64,000 bases of DNA, from positions 434,001 through 498,000 of the forward strand of contig JAFCMP010000534.1 of the NCBI GenBank assembly GCA_017506865.1, written 5' to 3'. The notes beneath the pieces were generated by a model that worked only from the letters and a program-made list of their open reading frames with translations, was not told the origin of the DNA and searched no databases. This document shows positions 34,301-45,325 of the stretch, in pieces (the stretch's first letter is position 1; the number at the start of each line of letters is the position of its first letter). The position numbers and the translations under genes were made by a program. Source of the stretch: Tribonema minus (lineage: Eukaryota > Sar > Xanthophyceae > Tribonematales > Tribonemataceae).

Positions 34301-36954
34301 TCAACTTGAAAGGTATCGCAGCGTTTGTGATGGACACAACTTGTCATTACAAAGGTGGGGTCAACAGTGGTGCGCATGTAGGTATGAAATGAGCTTAGGG
34401 TGACAAGGGATGGTTAGCCGCAAGTGCCTTCCACCACTAACCGTGGTCGCCGCTGCAGCAGCAATTGGCCACGAGTCAAACAGTACCACCATATCCACAT
34501 ATATCTTCAAAGTATGTATGCATGTATGTAGACTATGCGTGGCAATGGTGGTGCGGCAACTGTCATCAGCATGTCTTCCTACTGTCACACAACGAGTCCA
34601 ACATTGTACACGGTTCAGGTGGTGTCAGTGTGGTACGCTTCATGAAGGTGGTATTTCAGCTACCGTTGACTTCAGCTGCTGCCCCCCCCCCCCCCCCCCC
34701 CCCCCCCTCCCTCAGTTTGTGGACTCGTCTTGCATCTCCAGAGCCATGTCAGAAGCCAAGATCAACGAGAAGACAATCAACAAGTGCATGGACGAATCAG
34801 GGGGGCTGCAAGGGGACATCGACAACACCCTGCTCTCTGAAGAGCTAAAAGAGAAGGCCAACAAGTCCATCGTTGTCATCCCTACGGTGAGTCACGAACG
34901 GCAACCCTGAACTTCAAGTATTGCAATTCAAAAGCATCAAGTTCAATGATGCTTCGAAGTACGTGCATGCTGTGACACTCGTTGGTCATCATTAGGCCAC
35001 TTGACCAAAATCTGCGATCACACAATGACATGTAACAGTTGCGTTGCAGCGTGTGGGACCATCCTGCATAATTCTAACCCTAACCAAGGCCTAATTTTCG
35101 GGCTTCCGGCTCACTTTTTGGATCAGCTGTTGCCTCACGATTAGGGCGAGGGGAGCAACAGTATGCGAGCGCTCCACAAAATGGTGACACCTATGTGGAG
35201 GTTTTGATGGCCCAGCACAGCACAGCCACAAGTGCGCTTTGATGTAGCATACACCGCGCGCAGTCGACGACATAGTTGAAGTGCTAGAGCTGAGCAGTGC
35301 CACACTTACGCAGCAACAGCGCTCAAAGCCTGCTTCAACTCAGTGCATGCAGTGCTGCCACACACCACGATCCGAATGCTGCGGAGCTGCAAGTGCACGC
35401 AGCGACACTTATCGTGGATACTTTGGAGTATGACATCACAAGATAACATACATTTAGACAACGTACATTTCTGGAGCACAGCGCGCCCCCCCCCCCCCCA
35501 TACTCCGAATGGTGCGCATGTGGCAGTACGCGCAAACAACATGTCTATATAGGCGGGGGGTCACATGCTATAATTGTATGTGATTATCATCATTCAAGTA
35601 CTTGTATGTATGACATGCGCGACGCCTTCCTGCATGTTGCTGCTGCTCACACCACCAACGCTATTCACACGTAACGCACTGCACTATTGCAGGTGGATGT
35701 GAACACTGTTGTTGAGCGTTGCTGCCGCTCACCCCACCAACACTATTCACACATACGCGCGCTGCACTATCGCAGGTGCATGTGAACAACGTTGTTGAGC
35801 GCGGTGGCATCACAGCTGCCTCAGTGCTCACCACCGATATATCTACACCTATACTTCTACGCATTGCACTGCACCGATATATTCACACATACATGCTCTG
35901 CACTATGTATCGCAGGTGTATGTGAACAACGTGGTTGAGCGTGGTGGCATCACGGCTGCCTCAGTGCTCACCACCATCTGCTCGGGCTACGCCGGCGGCA
36001 CCGAACCCAAGGTCTGCAGCTGCGCGGGGCAGGGATCCAGGTCAGTGCTCAACCTGAAACATTGTTATAAACACTTGCAGAGTATCATTATGTATAACAC
36101 TCCTGTACAAATGTTGTGATGTACATCATAAATGTAGGGATCCAGGTCAGTGCTCAACCTGAAACGTTGTCATCAACACTTGAAAAGTATCATTATGTAC
36201 ATGGAAGTATAACGCTTATGTACATCACTTTGCCTCAAGTGTTGTGATGTATATGATGAATAGCAGGATGCAGGTCAGTGCTCAGCCTGAAACGTTGATT
36301 TACTGCAGAATTTTCAAGTCCTTGGGCGCCAAGAACGGCATGCATGCATTCATTCATGCGTGCATGCATTAATTCATTTGTTTCTCTGCATTCATTCATT
36401 CACTCGTTCCACATCATGGCGGTGAAGCTGTGCATCCGGACAATATGCGTGCGTTCATTCATTCATCACTTCTTTCATGTACTCACCCACTAATTCATTA
36501 ATTGACTCGTCCAGGCAGCACGGCTGTGAAGCTGTGCATCAGGAGTAACATTTGATCATTCATCAAATTATTCATTTATCCATTCATTCATTCATTCATT
36601 CATTCACGCATTCATTCATTCGCTCGTCCACGCAGCACGGCGGTGAAGCTCTGCGTGAGGAACGGCGGCAAGCCCCCCGGCGGCGGCGGCGCCTCAGGCG
36701 CGTCCACCATACTGGGCTCCGTATTTGCAGCAATGCTCGTCATGGGTGCGGCAGGCTTCCTCTACTACCGCAAGTCCCAAGAGGCCATGCGGGACCAAGT
36801 TCGCGGCATTCTGGCAGAGTACATGCCTCTGGATGATATGGACGCGCCGGGGTCCAATGCGCGCGTGCCTTTCATCAGCCATCACGGTGCCGGCAACGGC
36901 AATGCTGGCAACGGCGGCGGCTATGCTGCGCCCAAGGACACTCGCCTTGTGTAG
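28317..36954 (+). CDS. VSR: Vacuolar sorting receptor (BP80-like), 8 exons
   Basis: A type I membrane cargo receptor moving soluble proteins from Golgi to vacuole or lysosome. Exons: 28317-28373, 29464-29774, 31002-31170, 32143-32462, 33397-33499, 34716-34886, 35916-36040, 36636-36954; 524 residues, all phases consistent. Exon 1 is a signal peptide ('MTRLLLAGVAAVLMGVAAE'). Exon 2 carries the protease-associated domain ('PAQPFILLVDRG', 'GAAGVIIVDDR'). Later exons match the receptor's Cys-rich luminal region ('EWSLWTSAQDS', 'YFTPHYIVYDG', 'GRYCNPDPD', 'INKCMDESGG', 'VVIPTVYVNN'). The last exon has one transmembrane helix (about 442-462) and a cytosolic tail with 'YMPLDD', the tyrosine adaptor motif of plant receptors. 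The EGF-like repeats that plant forms place before the membrane are absent; a Gly-rich linker takes their place. Nearly every intron bears exon-edge arrays. Confidence 0.92.
29295..29416 (+). repeat. Interspersed element, full copy
   Basis: Starts CTACTGTGGA, contains GACTCGTGGCCAAT, GACCACGGTTATTGGTGGAA, and GTCACCTAGAGCTCTA, and ends GATCTTTTGATTC. It lies in intron 1 of the sorting receptor. Confidence 0.9.
29826..30100 (+). repeat. Donor-side exon-edge copies (receptor exon 2)
   Basis: Copies of the exon 2 end coding 'KVRRAQHLGAAGVIIVDD' plus donor, at about 29829-29890 and 29943-30005, with a third short remnant near 30068-30095. The real donor is at 29775. The copies include small deletions that shift the frame. 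Confidence 0.93.
31217..31310 (+). repeat. Donor-side exon-edge copy (receptor exon 3)
   Basis: One copy of the exon 3 end coding 'ITIPSFLMTK.DG.IIK' with a one-base change that puts it out of frame, and its own CAG|GTGTGT donor. The real exon ends at 31170. Confidence 0.93.
31410..32040 (+). repeat. Four-copy acceptor-side array (receptor exon 4)
   Basis: Copies of the AG plus first ~60 exon bases (core GGCGGAGATGACCTGGAGCC) start near 31427, 31612, 31779 and 31973; the real exon starts at 32143. Spacing is about 170-195 bp. Three copies run into the same tail (GAGCACTGCTAC), so the unit is exon edge plus shared intron piece. The copy next to the exon has one mismatch over ~59 bases and the farthest about fifteen. 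Confidence 0.95.
32530..32705 (+). repeat. Donor-side exon-edge copies (receptor exon 4)
   Basis: Two copies (about 32527-32595 and 32648-32710) of the exon 4 end coding 'LSG.DIIQET' plus donor. The first keeps TTTG|GTGAGTCACTG exactly; the second has lost the donor. The real donor is at 32463. Confidence 0.93.
33115..33300 (+). repeat. Acceptor-side exon-edge copies (receptor exon 5)
   Basis: Two copies, near 33110-33160 and 33220-33290, of the region spanning CACGCTCTGTTTGCTGCTGG, the acceptor, and the first 30 bases of the exon. The real exon starts at 33397. The nearer copy is better preserved. Confidence 0.9.
33585..34070 (+). repeat. Donor-side array with short period (receptor exon 5)
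   Basis: About six copies after the real donor (33500). The first (33586-33665) still includes exon sequence coding 'QTFSQKCGMDK'. Later ones, spaced 60-90 bp, keep mainly the donor-proximal intron text (GCGCTGCAGC.GCTCAGC, then GCTGGGTAGGTA). Confidence 0.9.
34391..34500 (-). repeat. Interspersed element, copy
   Basis: Reverse-strand copy, with GTGACAAGGGATGGTTAGCC, CCGTGGTCGCCGCTGCAGCA and GGCCACGAGTCAAACAGTAC, in intron 5 of the sorting receptor. Confidence 0.9.
34682..34707 (+). repeat. C26 homopolymer at an acceptor
   Basis: 26 consecutive C, separated by TCCCTCAG from exon 6 of the sorting receptor. It works as the polypyrimidine tract of that intron. Confidence 0.95.
35650..35850 (+). 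repeat. Acceptor-side exon-edge copies (receptor exon 7)
   Basis: Two copies of AG plus the exon 7 start (coding 'VNNVVERGGITAASVLTT') at about 35693-35745 and 35774-35842, plus a remnant of the next segment near 35640. The real exon starts at 35916. The closest copy is nearly exact; the farther one has lost the middle. Confidence 0.93.
36130..36305 (+). repeat. Donor-side copies (receptor exon 7)
   Basis: Two copies of the last few exon bases with donor and following intron (GGATCCAGGTCAGTGCTCAA), near 36138 and 36263. The real donor is at 36041. Confidence 0.92.
36410..36560 (+). repeat. Acceptor-side exon-edge copies (receptor exon 8) within ATTC simple repeats
   Basis: Two copies of the exon 8 start (GGCGGTGAAGCTGTGCAT and GGCTGTGAAGCTGTGCAT) near 36418 and 36522, embedded in ATTC/CATT simple repeats that fill 36340-36630. 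The real exon starts at 36636. Confidence 0.9.
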
Positions 36955-38820
36955 GCTTGCGGGTGAACTGGTGTGGGGGGAGGGGTTCGCGGCGGGGTGG
37001 GGGGGGAGGGGCACACACCTCGTATTTGCGCGCGCCGTTGCGAACTTCAAGTAAGAGTTGAGGTTCAACAGGGGAGGTGTGGGGGGGGGGGGGGGACAGC
37101 GTCTGTCGGACGTAGCTTCACTCCTTCAACGGACGTAGCTTCACTCCTTCAACTGTGATACATCAGAGCGAGGGGGCCATGCAAATCCCCCGTCCCCCCC
37201 CCACACCCCCCCCTCCCTCCCATGGACACAAAAGCGCGCCTCAGGTGTGTGTGTGATGAGCATCATCATCATCATGATTCCCCCCCCATCACCTAGCGCG
37301 ATGCGCCAAACCTGGGCACCCACGGCGCGTTCAGTACATATCATGTGCATTTACCGGGGGACAAACGCTCATGGCACAGCGCCAGGGCAAACTGCAACAC
37401 CGGCGCTGCTGCTGCCGCCGCTTCTGCCCTCCCGGTTTGGGTAGTGCCATTGCGGCAGTTGAGGCAGCCTGACTCGTGTGTGTTACGTGGCGCGCTGCTT
37501 AATGGCCAGCGTCGCGTCAGGTGTGTGTGTGCTCCCTGTGGATCTAGAACCCCCATGCGGCAGGTCGGCTGAAGCCGGCAGAAACGTAATAAACAGCTAC
37601 TAAAAGACCTGTTGTACTGTCTTGCAGCTTGCGTTTTCTGTGCTGTGTGCTGTCGTGCTTGGGCGGTCGCGAATGTTGCATGTGAGCCTGTCAATCGGCA
37701 ATGTAGACTTGCTTTGTCTGTTTCACTGCCGCGTTGTCGCTGCTGAGTCGTGCTCTGCATCATATTGGTGTGTCTGTCACCTGCCCATCACTTCTGCGGT
37801 CGCTAGTGACCTGTGCTCTGACACGACCGTTGCACCATCATTCACAATGCTCACTCACAAGGCTTGCGTCTGTGGTGGAGGTGCACATTGCCTGAAGTGT
37901 AGCGGATGCTTCCATTGGGTGTACTCCATGCAGCTGTAGTTCTGCTACCATAACGGCATTTATGACCTCAGCTGAAGTGCTCTCATCACTTCTTGCTGTT
38001 GCTATCAACCTGTCCTCTGATGCGACCGTTGCACCTCGTTCCACATGTCCGCAAGGGTTGTGTCTATGGTGTTGCTTGAATTGTAGCAGAAGCCTCCATC
38101 AGGTGTAGTGCATGCATTTAAAGATGGCAAGTTCTGCTGTTTTTTGCGCGCCGGAATGGCATCCACAATCTCAGCTAATGGCAGTTGCACACCAAGTGCA
38201 AGAACTATATGCAGTTGACGACACCAATACCAGTGCCATCTCAAAGAGTGGCTTTTGTGAATGAATGCTTTCATTTATGAGTAAAAAATGCTGCCTGACA
38301 CACCAAACACAGTTGATAAGACATGCGAGCATCAAATTGCATGGCCATACTCCACTTCGTGGAAGGTTCACGGCTGCCATGATGCCAGAAAGTGATTCGT
38401 TGACTGCTTTAAGCATCATTGCTTGGGCAAGGATATTGGCATGAAGCAGGCAGCATTGTGTGAAACGATGCCGAGAATATTCACCAGTGAATCACATTCA
38501 CTTCATCAACAAGCGGCACAGCTCCGCCAATGGCAGTAGGCGCATGTTGGACCAGATCTGCGCAAGCCTTACAAACCCCTACAATTTTTGATTGAAGAGG
38601 AACACAATGGAAGTTTGCACGCCCCCTGCCTCGCCTTAGTATGATCTTCAAAGTACACATTTGCCACCGAAAAGGTTGTGTGCCAATTCGAGTGCCAAGC
38701 ACTCTCACACAGAGAGAGAGAGAGGGAGGTTGCAACATCAATGCAATCCGGAACCAGAGTAAATGCATTCAGTGCGACGCGACGCAGCAAACACGCGCGC
38801 ACAACACGATACCCCCCTCT
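36955..38820. other. Intergenic region between two convergent genes
   Basis: Convergent 3' ends. It contains a G15 run (37081-37095), a 23 bp direct repeat (GGACGTAGCTTCACTCCTTC core, near 37108 and 37131), and a degenerate ~190 bp duplication (about 37780-37940 and 37985-38130, sharing GCGACCGTTGCACC-type text). No gene recognised. Confidence 0.6.
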
Positions 38821-41691
38821 TTACCGCATGTGAGGCTGCGACGACGGCCGCTCCCCCCCTTCCCCCCCCACCCCCCCCTGCCCCCCCTCCATTCGCGCCC
38901 CCATGCCCCTCAGCGTCTTGCTCTTGAGCTCCTGCCTCGTGAGCGGTCTCTCATTATCCTCGCCGTCGCTATCCTCGCCGCTGCTGAGGTCATCCAGTGC
39001 TGGCGGCTGCACCGCCACCGCCGCGCCGCGCAGCCGCCCCTGCGGCCCCGCCGCCGCCGCCGCGTTAGCTGTGCCGCCGCCGCCGATGGAGCTCGCAGCA
39101 GTGTTGCTGGTGGAGTCAAGGCGCACAGCGGCGCTGCTGATGCCGCCGACGCCGGACTGGCTCTGGGCGTACGCCGCGAGTATCTCGCTGGTGCGCTGCT
39201 CGATGAGGCCGAGGTACTGCATCATGTTTGACTCAGTGACGCCCTGGTTGCCCAGTAGCTCCTCGGAGGACGAGTGCGACGCGCCGATGCGCAGGAAGAT
39301 GGAGTGAATTCCCGACTTGAGCTGCGCGATGGTCTTGACGGCCGCGCGGCAGCGCTCCTCATATTCCTCCGCGCGCCCCTCCGTCCTCACGAGCTGCTCT
39401 TCGAGGTCGCGCAGCGCCTTCTTGCGCTGCGAGTCAGTGCTCACCCCCGCGCCCTTGTGCGACTCGATCTCGTTGGCTGTTTCCGCGATGCTCAGCTCGA
39501 GGCGCTCGATCTCGGAGTTGAGGTCGTTGACAAAGTTGAAGAGCGAGAAGTTCTTCTCCTCCGCCTCCAGGAAGCTGTTGACGATGTCGCCCATGCCCTC
39601 GAGGCCCGTGGCCTCTTGGATGCGCTTGAACGCGGCTTCGTAGTTCTCGGCGCTGTCCGCCGGCGCCTGCGTGCATACATGCGTATACATGCAGTATGCT
39701 TAGTGACTGTATACATTCGAAATGACGGAAGCTGATGTCGTGACCTTGTGAAGTTGAAGGGTGCACGTGATGTGTGATGTAGCAATGACCGCGTTGTTGC
39801 AGTAACATTGTGTGTCACGGCTGCCACGCAGTCTCTGCACGGAGGTGCTGATGTATAGACGCCATTTGCTGAAATCGCCACCGCCGGCACGACTAGTGAT
39901 AACGGACTCTGTGGCACTGCTGGCTTTCATGTGCTTGCGTAGTCATAGACTTCTTGTGGGTGCCCACGTGCCATGCTGTCAACCTAATGGTATGCATGTC
40001 AGTTAGTGTTCTGGCAGCGCCGATCGACCACAATAACAGCCGGTAGGTAGCATGATTGCGCAGCACTGGACAGAACCAGACGGACGATGAGGCTGACAGT
40101 GTTGAGTGCGCAATGACTTGACTGGTGCAGCATCAACGGCCACCACTGAAAATGTAATAATGACCGATAAATGACATCTTTTGCTATGTCTGTACGGCGG
40201 ACCACCCAGACTCCCCCTCTGGGTGCATCATGTGCACTTGCAACTAGTCTCACAATCTGCCCCAAGAACACAGCCAAAGTCAGCGGTTTCCCATGCCCAC
40301 ATTATACTCCCATGTACACAGACGTGCATGCAGCAGTGCACTGCATGGCACGTACTTCTACTGTATTCACCATGCACAGCACTGACCTTGGCACAATGGC
40401 AGTGATGCCCTCTTGAGTTTGCGTGTCTTGACAAGATCGCAACGGCTGAAAGGCTCACTCCGCAACTGGACGCCCTGGACTAATAATTTTGCTGTGATGA
40501 ATGACGCACTGTTGGCTGCACTGCTAATCTGCAACGCCTTTGCTTTGCTGATGAGTGATCACGTGCTGACCGATTCACCCCTGCCTATTTACCATGTGTA
40601 GAGCACCGCCCTCTACTCAGTACTCACCAGCAAGCATATATGCTGGCGCATTCAATTGTGACCTCGAACACATGGTACATCTACGCTGCTCACACGACTG
40701 CTTGCCCTTGTACCCACGCCTATTGCTACCGTGACCACTAAGCCGTTGTGCCTTAGACTGCCCACATTACAGACGCTCAATAGAAATAAATGGTTACCTA
40801 TAGCACAAGCGTCACACAGAGCCTGCACCCATAGCACTCAACCATCATATTGCGTACCTGCGATCCAAAATCGCCCGACGATCCTACATCCCCCCACGCA
40901 TCAGCGGACGAACTGCTGCCCGCTGCGCCGCTACGCGAACGCGTTTCGCCACCGCCTCCACCGTCCGCAACTATTGTGCTCCGCAGCTCAGCGGCTTTTT
41001 CCTGCTGGCGCTGCTGCAGCGTGTCGCGCAGCTTTCGATCCTGCTCGATGAGCTCCCCGAGCTCCTTCCACTCCGACTCGAACTCGACTCTGTCCTTCTC
41101 GGCCTGTTGGCGCAGGGCGATCATCTCGCCCTGGGACTTGTCACGCGCGCGGTAGGCGTTGTTGGAGTCTTCAATGATGGCGGCCATCTCCTTCTTGCGC
41201 TCGTGTAGTTCGCGCTCCAGCTTCTTGTAGATACCATCGAAGACGACGCGCTCCCGTCGCATGGCGTCGATCCTCTCCCGCAGAGTCTTGTTGTAGGCCA
41301 AGGACTCGTTGAATTTGACGAGGGCTTTGTCCAGGCGGTTCTCCAGAATGTTGATCTGCCTAGCAATCATCTGATTGTTTTCTTCACTGGCGTTGAGACC
41401 CCCCATCTTCTGCCGTTGTTCCAGCACGCGTGCCTGTGTCACGGCGATCTGTTTGTCGAGGGCCTCGATTTTTCGTCGCTCCGCCTCAATTTTTTTGGCG
41501 TATAGGTCGGCTTGGTCCTGTAGTCTGACGATGCTCTTCATTGCAGCAGGGTTGGTGACGAACCGACTCTCCCTGGACTCTCTCGCCAGGTCTGTCTTCA
41601 TCTGCTCATTCGACTGCTGCACTGTTTCGATCATGGCTTGCTGCTTCTTCACCCTCATGCTGCTCGACTCCTCTGGTCGCCGCCGGGACAT
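38821..41691 (-). CDS. Outer dynein arm docking-complex subunit (CCDC63/CCDC114/ODA1-like), 2 exons
   Basis: Anchors outer dynein arms to axonemal doublet microtubules. Exons 41691-40858 and 39666-38821 join in phase 0 to give 559 residues, close to the usual 550-600. The protein is almost wholly coiled coil: 'RLQDQADLYAKKIEAERRK', then 'NQMIARQINILENRLDKALV' and 'FNESLAYNKTLRERID.MRRER', the signature region of this family, and 'YEAAFKRIQEATGLEGM' and 'EEKNFSLFNFVNDLN' in exon 2. The C-terminus is a Gly/Ala/acidic disordered tail. The 1.19 kb intron (39667-40857) shows no exon-edge array that I can see. Its start is 252 bp from the oppositely directed HIBADH gene. Which of the paralogues (ODA1/CCDC63/CCDC114) it matches best is not decided. 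Confidence 0.88.
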
Positions 41692-41943
41692 GGCTTCGCT
41701 GATGACGATACTTGTTGGTTCGCTTCTCTAGGGATCTATGCAAGGACAGCACACGGCTCAAAACAAACAGAACGTCATCAACCTGATCAACGGTTTCACG
41801 GGTTTCATCTTGAACGTGAAATCTCTTTAGAAATTTAAAGGTTATTCACCGCGCCAGCCAGCAGCCCTCCTATCCGGCAGTGCAGTCCGCTCTCTATCTG
41901 CACCAGCTTGTTTGTCCACTGCCCTGCTCTCTACTCTGGAGTC
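41692..41943. promoter_or_regulatory. Shared divergent promoter region
   Basis: The 252 bp between the starts of the dynein docking gene (minus) and HIBADH (plus) must hold both promoters and 5' UTRs. No TATA-like or other motif stands out. Confidence 0.5.
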
Positions 41944-44900
41944 ATGCGTGCAATTCGAGGCGCATTGCGAGGATCGCCATGGCGTACAGCTTCATCATCG
42001 CTTGGTGGGAGCTTGCGAGGGGTGGCCAGTGCTGGATACCTTGGACCTGTCGGATTCATCGGCCTGGGGAACATGGGTAAGATACGGTCAAATTGCTGCA
42101 GAAGCAGATGAAGCACGTGCTTCAGTATCCCTTTTCCCTTCGGCGAAGGTCGGCAATGCTCGGCATTGATCTCCATCACTGCTGCATTTTAGCCATGTTG
42201 TACTCAGCATCTATGCACTGTTTCATGTTTGTGCTGCAGGATCCAATATGGCTGCCAACCTGATCAAGGCAGGGCACACAGTGCTTGTCCATGACGGTAA
42301 GCTACAAATGCATTCAAGTACAAGAAAGTAAACAACAACCAGCGCGTCGCTGCGGGCTTTCCCAGCAATCAACTGATGTGTTTTCAGCGTGTATAAACAC
42401 CAGCTCAATATACAATCATCTGGACAGCACACTCAGCAGTAACTGCCCTGCTGCATAGCTTTGCCAAGTGATGCCTACGACTCAGGTGACCACATGTACC
42501 ACAAGATATGCTCTCAGGCATTCATACTTTTGCCACAACAGTTCCTCATGACCACTTGCCTGCAGATGCTTTGTGTCCAGGGCAGCTTGTTCACAAAGGT
42601 CTGACGAAGATGCCCTACGCGGTGCAATTTTCTTGACAGTATCCACGCCACAGCGCCCCTACACCAGTACTTTCTGCGCTATGCGTCTCACGTTCATCAC
42701 TTTCACGAGCCAGCGCTGTCTTGTCAGCGGTCACGCACTGCTGTAATGCAGGTGTCGCAGCCTCGCATGTGTAGCAGCAATCAGATCAGCAGTGCTCAAA
42801 GAACACCCCCGCCCTCTACTCGCGCACGCACACAGCCAGCCCGAGAATGTCCCCGCCTATTCTCATACTTCGAAGCATCAATTGGTGGAAGGCATTTGCG
42901 GCTGACCACACCTCGTCACCTACAGCTCTAGGATCTTTCAATTCGTGCCCATCAACCCCTACATACTTGCGCACGCGCGTACGTGCAGCCCAGCCCGAGA
43001 AAGCCGAGGCGCTGGTCGCCGCGCACCCCACCGCGCGCGCCGCCGCCGCCCTCGAAGACATTGCCCGCGAGTGCGGCGCCATCGTCACCATGCTGCCAAA
43101 CACGGCGCACGTGGAGATGGTACATGGCCGTCTGCTGTGTGCCGCGCGCCGTGGAGCGCTGCTGATTGACAGCAGCACCATCGCGCCGGCGGCGTCGGCG
43201 GCGCTGGCGGCGCGCGCTGCCGCTGCGGGCGTGGATATGGTGGACGCGCCGGTGAGCGGCGGCGTGCCCGCGGCGGCGGCGGGGACGCTGACTTTTATAG
43301 GTATGTATGTATGTATTGTAGATTTGAGCTAGTACTTGGTGGGGATGCGCCAGCGAGCGACGGCGTGCCCGTGGCCGCAGCGGAAACCTTGACATCCTTG
43401 TGTGTGAAGATGTGGCCGTGACTACGTAGCACAGCGCCTGCACTTTCATAAGACCATGAAAGTGTGTGACTCCATGTAACTCACGCGCATCATGGATGAT
43501 TACGCCAACTGGTGTGTCGCCTGCGTGTCACAGGGTGGCACGCATCCCATGTTTGATGTGCTTTAAATTAATATCGCATAGGGCGCGTACAAGGTTAGGG
43601 TTAGGCTAGGGTTAGGGTTAGGGTTAGACAATTTCCCTCAAAGTAACAAAACTGCATATTGTAACGCAACATACGTACCTGATCCTGCATGCTGGTGCTG
43701 ACCGCTGCGTTGCTGCAGTCGGCGGCACGCAGCCCGCATCTGAGCGTGCGGTGCCCTTCCTCGTGGGTAATAAATACGTCAGCAGCGTAACTGTAGTAAC
43801 TGCCACATCCTATCGCTGACCGCTGCGTCGCTGCAGTGGGCGGCACGCACCCCGCGTTTGAGCGCGCGATGCCACTGTGCTCAACGCCACGGGCTTGCTC
43901 GCGTGTAACGGCACTAACTGCCGCAATGCTGGCGCGATCGCTGCGTTGTTGCAGTGGGCGGCACGCAGCCCGCGTTTGAGCGCGCGGTGCCACTTCTCAA
44001 CGCCATGGGCTCGCGCGCGCTGCTGTGCGGCAGCGCCGGCGCGGGGTGCGTGGCCAAGCTCTGCAACAACCTCGCCCTGGCGATAAGCATGGTTGGCATT
44101 GCGGAGGGTATGAACCTGGGGGTGAAGCTGGGGGTGAAGCCGGAGGTTCTGGCGCAGGTGTTCAACACCAGCACAGCGCGCTGCTGGAGCTCCGAGAGCT
44201 ACAACCCGTACCCAGGTATGCTTAAACTTCAAGTTGAGGTATGTTTTGCCAGGTCTCGGATGATGTTTAGTGTATACCGTCACGTTGTAGATCAACACCA
44301 GCACAGCGCGGTGCTGGAGCTCCGAGAGCTACAACCCCTACCCAGGTATGTAGTATGGCTATACCTAAAGTTGAAGTATGTTTTGCCAGGTTTCGGATGA
44401 TGTGCAGTGTATGCTGTCACATTGTAGGTCAATACCAGCACGGCGCGGTGCTGGAGCCCGTACCCAGGTATGTAGGTGTGCTTGCACTTGAGATTGAAGT
44501 TTGCCTTGCCAAGGTGTTGGATGATGTGTAGTGTATACTGGCACATTGTATTTCAGCACCAGCACGGCGCGGTGCTGGAGCTCCGACAGCTATAACCTGT
44601 ATCAGGTACGTAGGTATACTTGCACTTCAAGTAAAAGTATGTTTTGCCAGGTCTCGGTGTGTGGTGCCGTATACTGTCGTGTTGTAATGCTGGAGTTCAG
44701 AGCAGCCTATGGTACATGTACGTGTGCGCATCTGTACGTCAGCAGGCACGTGAGAGCTCGAGTAGGGGTTGTCTGATCTAGCTGAACATTCAGTTGCACT
44801 GCCAATATCATATCAGATGACGCTCATCTGGCACTGTCAGGTGCGCACAAAACGCCATGTCCAGTGCATGTTGCTGTTGGGATGTTCACATGCAATTGAC

Positions 44901-45325
44901 GTTCCCACTGTGCAGGAGAACCCTAACCCTAACCCTAGCCTAGCATCATTTACGCAAGGTCTGCCTGCCTTGTCCTACACCCACTGCGTGCGCTGTTGTC
45001 ACGCCAACAGACACTCACTCCGTCACCAATTCTGTGCTGCGCAGGCGTAATGGACAACGTCCCTGCTTCGCGCGGCTACACTGGCGGCTTCACCACCAAC
45101 CTCATGGAAAAGGACCTGTTTCTGGCACTGGCGGCGGCGCGCGAATCGCACAGCTCAACCCCAATGGGCGCTCTCGCGCACCAGCTCTACGCCCTCATGC
45201 AGACGCACGGCAGCGGCGCCAAAGACTTTTCGGCGGTCATGCAGCTGATTGCAGGCGATGCATTGCCAAAACCTGATGGCACAGCCGGCGCAGGCGCCAG
45301 CGGGGGCAGTACGAAGCCTGTGTGA
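41944..45325 (+). CDS. HIBADH: 3-hydroxyisobutyrate dehydrogenase, mitochondrial, 5 exons
   Basis: Oxidises 3-hydroxyisobutyrate to methylmalonate semialdehyde with NAD+ in valine breakdown. Exons: 41944-42076, 42240-42296, 42989-43300, 43955-44215, 45045-45325; every intron is phase 1; 347 residues. An Arg/Ser-rich presequence (about residues 1-34) without acidic residues suggests mitochondrial import. Family motifs: NAD-binding 'GFIGLGNMG' (37-45), 'DSSTIAP', substrate loop 'APVSGGVPAAAAGTLTF', catalytic Lys202 in 'GAGCVAKLCNN', and 'RCWSSESYNPYPGVMD' across the last junction. The C-terminal 'EKDL.LAL..A' and 'KDFSAVMQLI' regions fit. A short Gly/Ser tail precedes the stop. Introns 2 to 4 hold an interspersed element fragment and exon-edge arrays. 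Confidence 0.96.
42881..42945 (+). repeat. Interspersed element, 3' half
   Basis: ATTGGTGGAAGGCATTTGCG, then CTCGTCACCTACAGCTCTAG and GGATCTTTCAATTCG, in intron 2 of HIBADH. More diverged than other copies. Confidence 0.8.
43334..43395 (+). repeat. Degenerate donor-side exon-edge copy (HIBADH exon 3)
   Basis: Diverged copy of the exon 3 end (GGATGCGCCAGCGAGCGACG versus the real GGACGCGCCGGTGAGCGGCG), with GGCGTGCCCG shared. The real exon ends at 43300. Confidence 0.75.
43588..43629. repeat. Interstitial telomere-like run
   Basis: TTAGGG-type units, about six with one interruption, in intron 3 of HIBADH. Confidence 0.85.
43698..43880 (+). repeat. Acceptor-side exon-edge copies (HIBADH exon 4)
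   Basis: Two copies of the acceptor and exon 4 start (GGCGGCACGCA.CCCGC, coding 'GGTQPAFERAVP') at about 43703-43765 and 43818-43875. The real exon starts at 43955. The farther copy is the more diverged. Confidence 0.94.
44290..44650 (+). repeat. Three-copy donor-side array (HIBADH exon 4)
   Basis: Copies of the exon end coding 'NTSTARCWSSESYNPYP' plus donor start near 44293, 44430 and 44556, about 130 bp apart, each followed by a TTGAAGTATGTTTTGCCAGG-like spacer. The real donor is at 44216. The middle copy has lost part of the exon piece. Confidence 0.95.
44918..44944. repeat. Interstitial telomere-like run
   Basis: CCCTAA repeated about three times in intron 4 of HIBADH. Confidence 0.85.

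Noticed and set aside
43588-43629. A chromosome end or fused telomere
   Set aside because: The run is only a few units long and lies inside an intron of an intact gene.
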